Source of the DNA: Syngnathus acus
Taxonomy: Eukaryota; Chordata; Actinopteri; Syngnathiformes; Syngnathidae
Length of the DNA: 64,000 nt
Direction of reading: 5' to 3'
Assembly (NCBI RefSeq): GCF_901709675.1
Contig: NC_051098.1
Span: 12,243,918 to 12,307,917, forward strand
Shown: piece after piece, positions 16,502 through 31,500 of the stretch
How positions within the stretch are numbered: position 1 is the stretch's first letter
Layout: the number at the start of each line of letters is the position of its first letter
Program-made: the position numbers and the translations under genes
Notes under the pieces: model-generated
Databases searched by the model: none
Told to the model about the DNA's origin: nothing
The model's input: only the letters and a program-made list of their open reading frames with translations

Positions 16502-19500
16502 TCACAGCTCCGTCTTGATGCTTTCATTGGCATTGAGCGCGGCCGGGCTTTTATGGCGGCCGTCCCTCAGCCATTGGTTAAAGACCACTACGGGGTTGCT
16601 GTTCCAATGTTTGTGGAAAGAAATGGGCACCTGGTGAGCAAGTAAGTCCGCTGAATAGTCCTCCGGCCGGGCCTTGGTTAGAAAAGACACAATCCAAACA
16701 AAGATGGCTTTTGTAATCACTTTTAAGACTGCTAATTGCAATAATCTGCTGGAGGGATGCCAAAAGGTATTTAAAGTCTCCTGCGGTAGATAAATGTGAT
16801 ACTTCATTAAAAAATGTATATATGTTTTTAATTATATTTCTCTATAAATACATACATACATACATACATACATACATACATACATACATACATACATACA
16901 TACATTAATTAATTAATTGATTAAAAAATTAAAAAGGCTGCCCGGAATGCAATTTGTGTTTTTGCTGTTAGTGTTGTTGTTTTTGAACAACCCCCCCCAC
17001 CCCCCAATCTGTACACAAAAAGCCTTTCTTGGTCGGTCACCTGATGGAAAAGCGGACTGTGCGTGGCGGGAACGTCGAGAGCGTTGAGGCACATTCCCAG
17101 CACCATGTCGTCGGGAGCGTCGTCGCTGTAACATTTGCAGCCGCTTTGCAGGAGCCGCGCCACCGCTTCCCTGCTGAACACCATGCTGCACAAAAGAATC
17201 ATAATCAATGAAAAGGAAACGTGAAAGTGTATTTTTAGCAGCTGTGCTTCGGCACACTTGGCTCCAAAATAGGCTACGGGTGCACGCTCGGAGCTGTTAA
17301 CGACTCGAGTCTGAATTTTGGTGTTGTGGCAACAACATGGAAGAGATTTGCTTTCTTCCCAAAGGGGACAAATTAAATCCTCGGCGCGTGCCCGTTGATG
17401 CTTACGCTGAACGTTTACGAGGAGCATCACAACTCGAGCGGGACGATTACGATGCGCTCGCATTTAAAATCTGCGCTGCAAACCGAAATGCGTAGCTTGC
17501 AAACGGAAAATTCCCGCCGCCGGCTGAGTGGCGTTTTTGAAGCGAGCGGTAGCGGCTTATGTTGAAACGACAGATAACGGGATTTGCGCGATACATCCGG
17601 CGGGGACGCGTGTCGGCAAAGCTTACCCGCCGCCTCCCGTGATGTAGCTGTAGCCTCCCTGGCCGAGGCCGTAGCCGTAGCGCTCGCCCAGATACACGGT
17701 TTCCCGCGGCTGGTAGCAGCTGAGCAACGATCGCAGTCTGGGGAGGCTGACACACACACACAACTCATCATGATAAGTCCACAAACTCCTAACACACACA
17801 CACACATAGCCACACAAACGAATCATCCACAGGTGCGGGAATACGTGCGGTCCCTCAGGCTGTACCGCACGTGTCCAGCATTCCACATGAAGAAGCAACT
17901 CGACGAACAGAACGTGAAGGCCGCCGGCATTTTAAAAGCTTTTTTTTTTTTTTGAACATCTGTCACAGTATCGGAATATGAAGCGTTTGCACAACCTGAT
18001 CAGCGTGTCGTCGTCCACAATGAGGAGCCACTCGGCGTCGGGGACGGCGCCGCTGACGAATCTTTTGAGGATGGCGAACGTTTTCCCGCAGTGACCTGCA
18101 AAGGCAAGTCGCCATTTTGGAGATGATTTCGTTTTGAAAGGACGGGACGGGAGTGGGCTGACCGCGCTGAAGGAACAAAGACTGACTTCAGAAATTGCGA
18201 CAAGTAAAGGAAGTCAAAACTAGTTTGAGGACCAAACTGCAAGCGAGAAACGGTTCGAAAAACGTGAAGAGCTATTTAGAATTACAAAGTCAGAAACAAA
18301 CGGGCCAGTTCAGAGCCGTGAAAACCAGTTTACGACCAGGGCACTGCTCACCTCCAACAGGAATTGCAACTAAGACCAGGCAGGCAGGCACGCACGCCAT
18401 CTTTGTCCTCATCGGGGCTGAGCGGAAAAACCCCGGTGGCAAGACGAGAATAAGACGCATGACTGGATTACTTATTATGGGGCAGGCAAGGTGTTGTTTT
18501 GTGTCTCAGCTGGCGACTGAATACACAATAAGAGCAGACACCTTGAACCGCTGACAGGGAGGAAATCAAAAGCTCATCTTTTTGTATTTTTAGGGGGGGA
18601 TGCTCCGCGCCGCGCCGCGCCGAGCCCAGCTTGTTTCCGAGTCGGGGCGGCTCGCTTTGAGTGACGTTCGGGGCTGGTGGGAAGAGCGAGCGCTTCCTCG
18701 TTGAGGCGCCTGCCGTTGGCTGACATCAAAATGCCAGCGCTGGCCGGGATGTTATTTTCGCGAGAACACGCCGACACGAGCGGCATTCTCGGCAGGTAGT
18801 CAAGACGCAAACGTGACATTCCTTCGTCTCATTTGCCGACGCTTCGTAGCGGAAGCTCTAGGTTGGCTGCTGACAATAGGTCGCGCCTTCTTGATTCGAA
18901 GAGGCAACCACTGTCAAATGTACAAAGCGCAGTCTACATTAACTCATTCACTGCCATTGACGACTATAGACGTCAAAGATCCATTTGAACTGGACTGGCA
19001 GTGAACGAGTGAATAACACGCATAGCAAGGCACCAGTGTTTATCAATAAACTCTTCCACAGTGATTTTCTTTGCTTTTTTTTTCTTCCCTGATGTTCTGC
19101 TTCTACGCTGCTGAATTATGCATCAAAGCACTTGCGCCCGTCCATCATTCGGCTCAGTTCACATCTGTTGACCTCCGCTTGACATGGACGCACTTTCACG
19201 TGCCAGCGCATTAATGCGCGGCGTGCCAGCCAAAGAGAAATAAATTCGGTAAGGAATAAAAAGCGACAGGCGAGCGGCGAGGCGAAGATGGCTGGTGACT
19301 GCCGGGCGTCATTAGCATAACGCCGCGGGTTGTCGCGGCAAAAAGAAACAGACAGGAGGAAATGATGCATGTCCGTTTGCTTTGAACTCACTTGTTTTTT
19401 TTTCTCGCTCCCAAGGACAAGTCATCTCCTCTCTATTTGGTATTTCTTATTAATTAACATCGACCGACGTGAAATTACATGTCAATGAAAGTATTGGCAT

Positions 19501-22500
19501 GCATCGAAACGGGGAAAAAAAAGGTTAGTTTTGAATGCAGTTTAATATTGGCTTCAACAACCAATCAATCAATAAGATAAAAATGGAATGTTGGCAACGA
19601 TGCATATTAAGAATGCATTAAAAAAAAAGTCATTTCTTAACCCCCCCTAAATTCTTGGGAATTCTCAGGAATACGTTTTTAACATGTATTAATTCAATGC
19701 CCCTCTTTTGCAAGTGCCATGGAGTGTTGAGAAGATGTACAAAGTGTTTTGATTTGTGGAGCGGTCGGCAAAACTCGAAAAGAGAGCTTGTACACGGCGG
19801 AGCGGGTCTCCTACGCGCTTCGCAGTCCGTCGCGGTCTGACGAGCAGCGCGTCAAATGGACTCTGATGCCTCGTTACGCCTGCCCGGCGTCACGGATGGA
19901 AAACTACCCATCTTTGCTCCTTTCAAAGCCACTCCGAAGCCCCACGCTTCATCCCTTTTGAATGCAACACCACAAGTCTAAGGCCGTCTTTTAGACGCCG
20001 ATAGCGATCGGCTGTCTGGGATAATTTGCCCTCGAGTGGCCGGTAGCCTCCGGCGAGCGCCGGGCACACCGTTCTGTCATAGCAACTTTATGCAAGTGGC
20101 ACAGCAAAAATGGGAAGTTTAGGACACTCAGGAGGGGAGGAACACAAATTTTTTTGTAGCCCGTGGCGAACTAGCTAGTTTCCATTCCACCAACTGCGCT
20201 CACCTCTCTCAGTGTTGGCGACTCCCAAATCGATGGTGGGTATGGAAGCGTCGGCGTGGTCGCTGTAATACTCCAGGTAGACGGCGTCCCTCTCCCAAGT
20301 CTTCTTGATGACGGGCACTGCGTTGCATTGGAAGATAATCGCTTAATAAATAGCTACAACTCACAAATGGCAAGGAAAAAAAAAAAAAAAGATGACATTT
20401 AGACAAGGGATGGAAAATTGATTTGACATTTACAGCAGCGCCTGGCTGCAGCTGGAAATAAAAGCTTTTCACGGCAGTGCCAATCAAGCTTCTGCATTAT
20501 TAGGTTGAGCGGAACAAAAGAAGGAAGCAAACCTTCGGCAATTGGAAGGACGCGACAAAGCGACACTCACCTCGTTCTTTGTGAAACTTCTTGCATGTTT
20601 TCACGGCGACAAAGACGTTGTCCTGACGTACCGGCTCACCCTTTTTTGGGGAAAAAAAACAAAGACTTGTCAAGGACGAAGAAGGCAAGTTGAGCTTTTT
20701 GTTTTTTTCAGGTTGTTGTGATGTCAATGAAAACTAGCTATTGTTGTTGCGCTTTCCAGAGAAGAAAATGGGAAAAAAATCAAACACATCAAAGTGACAG
20801 ATACACAAACACACCGAGGCTAAGGCAGACGACACCTCGCCGGCCTGCTGCCAGATCGGGTCTTCTTGTGTGCCCATCGTGTCGGGCTTTTGTTTACCTG
20901 GCAACTTTTGCTGGCGCGACAAATACTCACACAAGGGGGGGGCTCGGGGCGCAGCGCGGTGGCGCAGAACTTGGCACTCGGGGAGTCCTCGAGCTCCGTG
21001 CACAGCTCGGGCACGGCGGTCAAACGAGGACCGTTGCCGTTGTCCCAAATGTACAAGGCCACCTGCCGGGACACACGTGACCTGCAATGACTTGAGTTTT
21101 TTTTTTTTTATTGTTGTTACTGCACATTTGATAAAGAAACATACTACGGATTTCATGTTGGCGTATTTTTTTGATATATTTTTTGGGGTATTTTTTTTCA
21201 GTCATGGTAATACTGCACTGTCATCAGAAGAATGAGAACAAGACACACTTCGTGTTTCAGGTCAATGGTGAAGTCCGATTTCAGTGGCTCCTCTCGGACT
21301 TTGTTGGCGAGCCTTGAAAAAAAAAAAAATGTAATTGTGATCTTTGAGAATCTTCAAACACAACATTGACATGCGCTCACTCACCGGACTAGCAGGGGGA
21401 CGCTTAAGGCCCAGGCGGCAGCAAAGTCGGGGTATTTGAAGACGGGCGGGTTCTCGGCAAAGGCGTAGTGATGAATGATGGTCGACTCGTCGTCGTGGAG
21501 CGGCTTCCCCAGGAACCATTCCTGATCAAAAGCACTTCTTGGTAAATCGCCCAAAAGACTGCCAACGTCCAATAAGAGCTGCATTTGACTGAAGCAAAAA
21601 ATAGATAATAAATAAATAAATAAATAAAATCCATCCATTTTCTGAAGAAATAAAAATAAAAATGAATAAACTCAACATCCTTCTTTCACCACAAAACGGG
21701 GAGAAAATAAAAATATGAACCAACCAAAGTTGTGGCTGACCTGTCACGACCTGTCACGACCCTATGTTCTATGTTACCATGGTTTCTGCTGGCGTCGCCC
21801 CTCCCCTCCTGTTTTACCTCAATCACAGTCACCTGCCTCTTGTTACCTGTCTTGTATTTAAGTTCTGTCTGCCCCTCACTTCCTGTTGGGCGCTTCAACA
21901 CATCTATGCGGCAGTGGGGCATTCGAGTGCGGTTACCCCGAGCAGACAGCCGACCACATCAGCAACATCTGCCCCCTATAAAGACCACCCTCGGAGGCCG
22001 GCGTGGCTCCACGACACCAAGTTGGAGCTCTGACGTTACAGGAAAGAGAGAGAGACTTCCCTGTCGGATCGTTGATGTCTTGATGTCGTTCTTGATTCTT
22101 TTGGTTCCTGTATTTGCCAGTTCTGTTTTGGTTAGCCAGTTTGTCAGTCGGTCCGTTAAGTTATGTCAGTTTGCCGGTTCTGTTAGTTTGTTCCCCTTAT
22201 CCTCTTTTCCAACTTTCTTTCCCCTTCAATAAACCCTGGTCCAAGCTGCATTTATATAGATGTTGGGGTTTTTTCTTTTTTTTTTCTTTTGTATGAGTTA
22301 GAGGGCGATTGAAACAATCCAGGAAGTGTCTGTGTATCCACCACATTTGCACACTTCCCTACTCAAACGCTGAGTGCTACTACAAGTTTTGCTCAACATT
22401 CGACCCACATTGCCAGGAAAAAAAAAAAAAGTGAAAAAAGAAGGAAAAAGATCAAATTGATACCACCAGACAGGAGCCTTTTTAATTAGCATGACGACGG

Positions 22501-25500
22501 CGGCAGAGGCGGCGACACGACTGCCACGTCTGTCGAGGCGAGCAGATGGCGGAGTTCCTAATTGAGCAGACGCTTTGTACCTGACGACGCTTGCTTGCCT
22601 TTTTTTTTTCTTCTCTCTCTCAGAAAGACAGAAGGAAGAAGTTGGAAGAGACGGCTTACTTTTTTCTCGTCAAACTTGGCGAGCGCTTCGACGAGCCTCG
22701 TCGTCTTTACGCCGGTCTCCTCTTCCAGGAACACCATCCACGAGGAATTCTTGCCGAAGGTGCGAGACAAACTGGGGACGCAGAGAAATACCGTTTGAAA
22801 AGCAACTTCTTTTTTTTTTATGCATCTCATATTCCCTCTGGCCACTTGGAACAAGAAAAAAAAATGGAATTCATGCGAGAAGCTCACCCTAATTTTTTTC
22901 CAACAAATCCTCAAAGCGATATCATATCCTCGTTTTCTCAAGAGAGAATAAGAACCAGCGGGAGGAAAATCCCAAATTGTGGGCGAGGCAAAACTCAATG
23001 AGCAAAATTCCTTCCCCCATTGAACTCACTAAGGCAGCAGAGGAAGGACGCTCCAGTCTCCCTCATTGTCGGATAAAGTGTGAAGGAGCAAAACCGCCGG
23101 TGGTTTCTGCAAGACAACAACGTAAAAAACTTTACATTAGCGTAATATGTTTCTTTTTTTGTTGTCTTTTTCTTTCCAGGATGTGATGAAGATGATGAAG
23201 ACGCTCCCAACATTGCATTCATAAACACACCAAAGATGAAACCTAGCTAACTTGATCGAACCAGCGCGAATCTTACCACGGACTGAGCGTGCGCCTGCTG
23301 GAGCAAATCCTCTCGCCGTTTTTCAGCCCGCCTGGCGTGGAAAGAGTTGCTCTGACTTTGGATGACAAACACCATCTGCTGAAGATCTGCCCCGCACAAA
23401 AAGGCCCCAAACGTCAGGTACCGTGCGTGTGTCATAGCGATCATGGCCTCCTCGAGCCATCAAACATTTTATTGGCCGACACGGCAATCGCACGCTTGTG
23501 TTGTAAGATGACTGAGTGAACAGCTGCTGCACGCGTGTCATCATCTCGCGCCCGTCTGGTCCAAATAATCATTGGCGTGTCATAACCAGCCACTCGTCTG
23601 GACCAAAGCACTCCAAGCGATGCGCGACATCATCGTGTCTCGCCGCTCACAATTGGCTCCAACCTCCAATGATCTGCTTGCCGTTTTCATTTTTAGTCAC
23701 TCGGACAAGCGCACAGGCCAGAGACGGACACATTTTGGTTGGAAGAAGGCCGCGCGAGAGCTCGGGGGGGGGTCTTTGCGTTTGTTTGGGCAGCCAATAT
23801 CATCCGTCACTATTGCAGACATTTAAATGGATGTCACATGAAGATAAATGGCGGGGGGGCGAGCCGGCCGCTTTAATGGCGACATCGGAGCCGGAGCGGT
23901 GGGCGGTGCACTCGTCTGTGAGGCGAATGTCATCGCCGTGGCGAAAAGAACCAGATTATATCAGCGGGGAACACATTCCCTTTATGTTCCGTGGCGTCCA
24001 GATTGATGTCGCTGCTTCCTGTCAGAGTGAAAATTGCAAAAAAAGGCCTCTAAGATTTTGTCGAATAAAATGGAGGTGAGCGCCGTGAACAAAGAGCGAA
24101 ATATTTTGAAGTGCGACAGATGGCCATTGCTTTTTCCACTTTTGACGTCTCACTTTGTCCTCGTCTCGACAGGCGGCTCTCACGAGTCGGAAAACGTCGG
24201 CGGCAGCTCGGAAGAAATTGCACGCAACACATTTGCCGGCGTTTGCAGAGAAGAGGCTCATCAATTGTTATTTCCGCCTTTTGGACTCATTTGGCTTTTA
24301 AATGAGCGGCGCTGCACATCGACAACATCAACACTTTAATCTAATCATAGTGTACTTGAAGATAGGATCCACACGAGATAAGTTCAACTTGGAAAAAAGG
24401 AAAAAACTCATCTAGAGCAGGATTTTCATCTGCAACGTTTAATCGACTTGGATGTAATCGCGGTCGGTGGCAAAGGAAACTACTCTCGGTAGAAAAGGCT
24501 CAAGGCAACGACCTCCTTTGCAAAAACACAAAATCAAAGTTCAGCTATCCCAGGTGCAGAGCTAGTCACTCACAACAAAGACCCGATCGATCCCCTGACA
24601 AAGCGTCCGAGCTTAGAGAGCAAACCTGCAAACGTCCTTCTGCTTAGCTCGCTAAACGGTCCAGCGCGCACGTTTGTCCCAAAGCCCAGACTGACAGCCC
24701 AATCAGATAAACCATTTCCCAATCCGTCATTGTGAAGATAAAATTGTGCCCTGTGCCTTGGGGCATGAAAAATAAAAATGGGGGGGGGGACTAATTAAGA
24801 CGGAACGCGCGGGCAGGCTTTGGACTCAACACTAATGGTTTTCGATTCATCATCAAATTGCAGGAGGAAGGGAACATTGTGAAAATCAGCACCTGCCAGG
24901 GTCCGGCCGCTCGAGAATACTCAATGCGGCCGGCTTTGGCTGTCAAATACCACCGGAAACGGGCTCGCCGCCACCGATGGCGAATGTGCTCTCGTCCGTG
25001 CCAGGTTTGGGGTCATCGCTGGTGAAAAGTGATCAGTAACAAAAATTGTGCCAGAGTAGCCTTCAAGCTTTCATTCAGGTCACGAGGCAGTTTTTTGGTT
25101 TGGAGTTAAGAGATGAGACTTTCAGGTCACCTTGGAACAGATGAAATGTCCAAAGGATTGAAAGGGGCTAGGCTAAAAAAAAATGAAGTCTTGGCTATTC
25201 CAGTGAGGAGGAGCACGAGAGGAACCTAAACCCGTGTGCTTCTGTTGTGGCCATGTCAGCCTGGAGGTCGGCCGGCCCACGCTGATTAAAAGGATCAAGG
25301 GCGCTAAAGTGAAATATGTTCCGCATCTGGAGATGGCCAGCAGCTGGGCTGGCCCAAATCAATAGTGACACTTGCCAAAGCGGGAAGGAGGGCGGGCGGG
25401 CCGGCAGTCGGGCAAGAGCCGCGACCCTCGGGCGCCGCTGTCAGTTCAGCGGAGGGGTGCGAAAATGAAGGTGTGCGCGACTCAATGGTCACTGTGACTC

Positions 25501-28500
25501 GTGCGGGCGTGGTGCCAAGGCTCAATCTCCAATATTGCAAATCCGCATTTCATGGGAGAACACTGAAGAAAGAAAAGCATAAATGCAACGTCGAATTGTA
25601 GTTTCTGTCATTGGCGCAAAGCTTGAGAAACAACAAGTCGATGTGGGATTTGCCAAATGTGACTCAGTCGCCATGGATGACTCAAGTCTGTATGTTTATT
25701 TAATAAGCAGCACGAGCCTGCTGGTTTTTTACCATGCATTCATATTTATAGACACGCATTTGTACTCGCTTAAAGCGTTATTGCAACACCAGCTGTCGTG
25801 TCGGCACTTTCCTCGATTTTGTTTGTTTCCTTTTTGTGATTAGACTCACCGAGTCGCCTGGCAGGGATCCCGTGCGCATCTTCTTCCAGAGTCTGAAAAG
25901 TAGAGAGAGAGAGAGACGTTTTTTCATTATTAAGTCTGACAACAAAGAGCAGGGGTTGCACAACAACAACTCAAAGTTGAGAACAAACTTGCACGTGGTC
26001 GCTTTGCAGCAAAACATCACAGACGCCACACGGGTAATTACCACCACGGAAGAACGGCAACAGGTTCGCCGCAATGCTAATTCCGCCGACAGCGCTCGAG
26101 ATGACAAGGAAATCGATCACAGGCCGAGCGCAACTTTTTGAAGCCTTGTCTTTTGTGCCGGGAAAGCGGCGGAGTATTAATAGATAATGGGCAAGAATAA
26201 ACATTTCAAAAAAGAGAGGCTTCTTTTGATTCATGACGAGCCACACCCAAGTGCAGTTAGCCAATAGTGTTGTTATGTGTGCCTCAAAGGGGCGTGGCCT
26301 GGCACGAAGCGTCAACAACGTGGCCTGTCAGTCTACGTGTGAGTGTCTGGGCGTGAGCTGTGACCTGCAGCAGCTCCTTGAGAGTGTTTTCATGTTGTCA
26401 TTGGGTGTTTGGTGGTGCTACTAGACTGTTTTGACTTTTTTTCCCCCGACCAATGACGCACTGTACTGCAAAAATCCATTTTAAAAAAAGGTCACTCGAA
26501 AATCACTGGGGCGTGAAAGATGAACCGCAGTATAACGGCGGTTCACTGAATTACTACTGCCTGCATGACTGGCACGCTGCTCAAAGCACTTTGTCCTGCT
26601 TTGCTATTGTTCGAATGAAGCGCCACTGTAAACAATTAACTCTTGCCCACTAAATTGTCTTGTTGCTACCTCGAAACAAATCGAGTGTGACGGATTGCAA
26701 ACTCCTTGATATTCCACCTACATAACAAAATAAGTGTTATGTAAGCGATCAAGATGCCCGAAAAGCCCTTTGCTTTGGAAGCTCTTCACACATAAGCTCA
26801 TGCCTTGCGCCACAATCCATCCCTGAGGACACACACTCACACACACACACGGATTGCATATGTGTCAGGTCACATTAGCTTTGCGTGCGGTGATGGCGAG
26901 ACCCACTCAAGGTTGCAGGTTTGCGAAACACCGCGGCAAAAAATCTAACACTCGACTCTGAACACTCAGTGGAATCAATGACTGTTGCATACATTAGAAT
27001 ACGGTCGAGTGCTAGCGATAGAAAAAAATGGAAAGATTAGAGGATGAACTACAAGAGTCTGAAATTCCAAAGCTATTTTTTTTCTGTTGCAAGCGCAAAC
27101 TGGACTTTTGAGTGCGATTCAAACGCTTCACCACTAGATGGTAGCAACAACTTTCCCAGTCTCGGCCCAGTCGGTTTATGTGGTTAGCTTTGCGTCTAAG
27201 TTGTGGCATTTTTTTAAAAATTATTTCTCAAGCATTCCTAGTCACATTTTGTCTACTCCAAAAATGTCGTCACGACGCCTAGATACGGATTTGAACGTTG
27301 GATGGATTCAACTGGGCGGTATGGATGTACTTTGGCGAGATGGTAACTTGTATTATTAGTCACACTCCATCACCGTAGCGGCTTTATTGCGCCATGTGTA
27401 ATTACGCGCATCCCGTCAAGGTAAATTAAGGATGTAATTAAGTAGCGGGAGGCCGGAAGAGGGGCCGTAACCGTAGCAACAAGCACTCGACTGCCCACTG
27501 TGGGTCGCAGTAGGAAAAAAAATGAACTACTTCAATCTGAATACACTATACTTCAACGCTTCATTGTTGAATTCTTTTAGAATATTTGAATCTACGGATC
27601 TTAACATGGCGGCCAATCAGAAAAATATGAAGTAAGGGGCGACATCCTTCACTCAGACTGCATGCGGCCGTGGCTTTTATGAGCGCTCGGCTCAGCTGCC
27701 AGAAAACGCACCAGACTGGAGAAAATTGTTGACAGTGGTCTAAATCTTGTTGCCCCGGGCAACCGCTGGGTAGGAGAGGAGGGGGTGACTGTCACCGCAC
27801 AGCCCTGCCGTGTGACTCTTTTGAAGCCGAAGCGCTCGGATGGCTGATGAGCGGCGGCCACAATGGCTCCGACTTTTACGGTGGCCATCATTAAGCTGCT
27901 TAAGGACTTTTGGGTCAACTCAAGCATTCGATGCTGCGACATGCCGTGACGGAGGAAGAGCTGGCGAGTTGGCGGCGCATCGACACACCGTCCATGCAAA
28001 TGATTTTGCCGGAAGAAGAGCAATAAACAAGGATTCCAAAATCATGATGCAGTTTTTCCATCACAGGTGCCTCACAATCTATGTCGGAGTCCAAACTTTG
28101 ATTGCTTTTTCCTGAAAATCTTCTCCAAGCACCTGCGGGACCAAACGAGCAGATGCACATCGGGATGAGACAGGAGCAGAGCAGGTGAGTATTTAACCAG
28201 ATTATTTTTTCTCATGTCCGGCCGGTTGGAGTCGGGATCGCTCGTTTTTACCTCGTTTGATCGCAACCTTGAGCGAAACAACTCGGAGCCAAACAGTGAT
28301 TAGATCAGACGCGCGCCGTTGCTTTGAGAAGATTAAAAGCAAAATAAATTTGCAAAGTTTACAAAGCTAACAAGCCCGAGTAGTAATTAGAGCCCGAGCA
28401 CGAAGCCGTGCCGAGGCCCTCTCGGAAATCGCATTTATTATTCTTCTGATTATTCATCCGCCAATTCACACTCTATCCAAAGCGACTCTTGCTATTATTC

Positions 28501-31500
28501 AAACTCTGCTTCCGCTTTGGGCCAGGACAAATCTGGAGCACTGGCATGACCCAAAAATGTGCATTCCTTCTTAATTTGTTAGTGTTGTCTTGTACTTGAG
28601 GGTGGGGCGCTAACAACCCTTCGCTTGTTGGTCCAGGTCCTGACAAATGTGGTACAAAAAATGACGACCTTCTTCCTGCTTCATGTCAAGGTACAAAGAT
28701 GTCAGAGTTTCAGAGACCGCCACGTCGAAGAATAGATGTAGCATTAAAAAAAATGTCAACTTTTTTTTTTTTGAGAACGTCCGCACACGTTCCTGTTCAA
28801 AAGACTCGACTCGAATCACAAAAGCGGCCACTCGAATCATATGACTCGAGTCGAGTCTCCAGTTGCTTGGTTGAAATTTCTCAAAGAGCCATCATGACTT
28901 TGCATTCATTAGCTTCACCTTGACTTTGACTAAGTCGAAACGCGCGGCGCGAGAAGTCTTTCCTGTTTCCCTATTTTCCCGCTGGCGTGCCATTCTTTTT
29001 TGTCTTTGAAAGAGAACCCGTGCGAGTCGGCCCGCTTTCGCTTTGACGACGCTTGTAAGCTGCTCTCTCATTCTGTCTTTGTTGAAATCTCACAATGCCA
29101 CCTTTCCTCAAGCCTTCTTTACATTTGGTTGAAAAGTTCATACAAAGGCAAACGAGATCCGAGAGGGCCGTGTGGCATCCCCGCCCGGCCCGGCCCAGCC
29201 GAGCGAGCCAGGCTGCAAGCAAAGAGGCTCGCTGTCAACATGCTCGCGGCGCGCCCGAGAAGCAAAGCGTTCATTATTTATCACGCTGCAAAGTGCCAAT
29301 GTGAGGAAAAAAAAGCAGCTTTTTGATCCCAAAGCAGATCACTGGGCAATTAGCGACGGGGGGTGGGGAACCTTTGTTTTCTCTTAGTAGGTAATTAAAG
29401 TCTTAAAAGCAAACAGAGGAGGAAGCACGAGCGAGACTTGGTGCTTCACCTTGCCAGCAGATGAGCCGGAATGCTTGCTTACCTGCGAGGCTTCTTCGGA
29501 GCTGCCGGCGGCCAAGACCATGCGACCTGCGGCGAGAAAAAAAAAAAGCCTTTTAGACATTTTCTCAATTGGACGGATGCGTCGCTCGCTTGAGGCCCTT
29601 TCGGAAAATATCAGAAACTCTCCTTCAAGGACAACCTCGTCCTTGAATTTCGAAGCCACACAAATGGTTGTGAAAAGTCGAGAAGCGATATTTTGGGGAA
29701 TCTAAACCATCAACATAAATCTTTCTGGCGGAAACATTTTCGAGTGCGTGTCGTCTGCATCGTCATCCATCATAGTTTACAATTAGGCCGTCACGATCGG
29801 TTTCTTTCCGGTTAGGCCGGCATTGATTCGGGACCTGCATCTGCCGCGTAGAGAAATTCCCAAGAATCAATACGGTAAAAAAAAAAAAAAAAAAAAGTCG
29901 CCGGTTATTAAATGAGGCACGACGCCGAGAGCGGTTGGCCACGATGGTGACCTCTATTAGCCGGCCACGCTGAGAAAGTACAAAAAGTGCTGCGCCAGCC
30001 GTTAGAGGACAACTCGGGAGCGTTGATGAAGACATAAAAGGCGCCATTCGCCGGGAACGACCGGCCTGCAGACGTTCATTATGCAGCCGCGTTCGGCATA
30101 AAAACAACGGACGGCAATATATGACATTGTTTTGTTTTCAAAGCCAGCCAGCCAGCGAGCGTGCGGTGGCTCAGCCAGATGTGATTCCTGGCGCTGAGGG
30201 GGAATCTCATCTATTTTTCAGAGCCCCCGTTTGGCTTCCAAAAACACTTTTGGTGAGCGCTTAAAACTGAGGTGAAGCCACGGACAGGTTGAAGAGCACA
30301 CACGCGCCGATGACGACGGGGCCGAGCATCGAGACGATCCAGACGTCGGAGCTTGAAGGAAGGCGGCGTTGGAGAAGGTGTAGCGTGGTAGCGGGGAAGC
30401 TAATTAGCCACCGTCAGCGTTAAATGAGCCGATGATGGAGGGCGGCCCTCCCGCCGTGCCATGAGTCAGCATTTGAATTCTGAGCTGCGTGAAGAGGACG
30501 GCGGCCTTCAAAACGGAACTTCTTTCAAGTGGATTTGCAAAGTAGCCCAGGCTTTTTGTACGGCTTTGACAGGCACGTATTCCAACATTTTGATGAATGA
30601 GCGATTTTTTGGAGCGATAGAAAAAAGGTCATTCAAGGGAGATGTTTTTTGGGGGGGGGGGGGGGTTCCTGAAAAGAGGCAGACATTTTTAGGAAGCGGA
30701 ATGCAGCTACGTTCGCTGTCGCCCTTCGTAATAATTATTGATCCTCTTTGCCGCATTTTTTCATAGCGGACGTAGAAACGGACTGAAGGAGATGAATGTT
30801 TGGCTGCGCAAAGATTCCAGCTTCTCAAACGGAAGCCGCATAAAAATCACTTTCCTTTTTCAAAATGTCACAGTTGGAACGTGGCCCCGATATTTGCTGC
30901 TGCTGCTGCTGCTTTTAATTCTGAGCTCAGCGTCCGCCCTCTCAAGCGCACATCAGGGAGGACACACACACACACATACAAAAACACAGCAACAACACTC
31001 AACAGTAGCAGAACTGGCACGACTGGACACGCATTCCTGACCTCTTCCTGGTGCCGCCATTTATATTCTACACAGGCAAAGATGCCCTGAACCCGCTGAA
31101 ACACATTTGTGGCGGACAAACAAGCTTTTGGCACAGGCGGCGCAGCGTCGTGAGGTCACGTGACCGCCGCCCGTATTGCGCACATGCCGTGTGGGGTGGC
31201 TTCATTAACGGGGCAAGCAATTTCTGGTTATTAAATCAAATGGGAGAGCAAGGCATGTGCCAGGAGACGCAATATGGCCGACGACGGCGTTTCCACAAGC
31301 CAAGGAGCTTATTTGATATGAGGGAAAAGGTCATAGCACAAAACTAAATAAAAATGTCAGGTAAAGTATGCTGACAAAGTTCATATTTGCACTCGGTCGT
31401 GGTTCGCCTATTTGCAGAGTTTTTTTCTTTTCTTTGCTGAGGTATTGGTTCAATCAAACATCAATGGGTGCAAATGAAAATGTATCCAAAAAAATGGAAT

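Noticed and set aside
22558-22998. Minus-strand open frame of 146 codons
   Set aside because: Only its middle (22660-22771) is real, as exon 6 of b3glct. The rest reads into introns.
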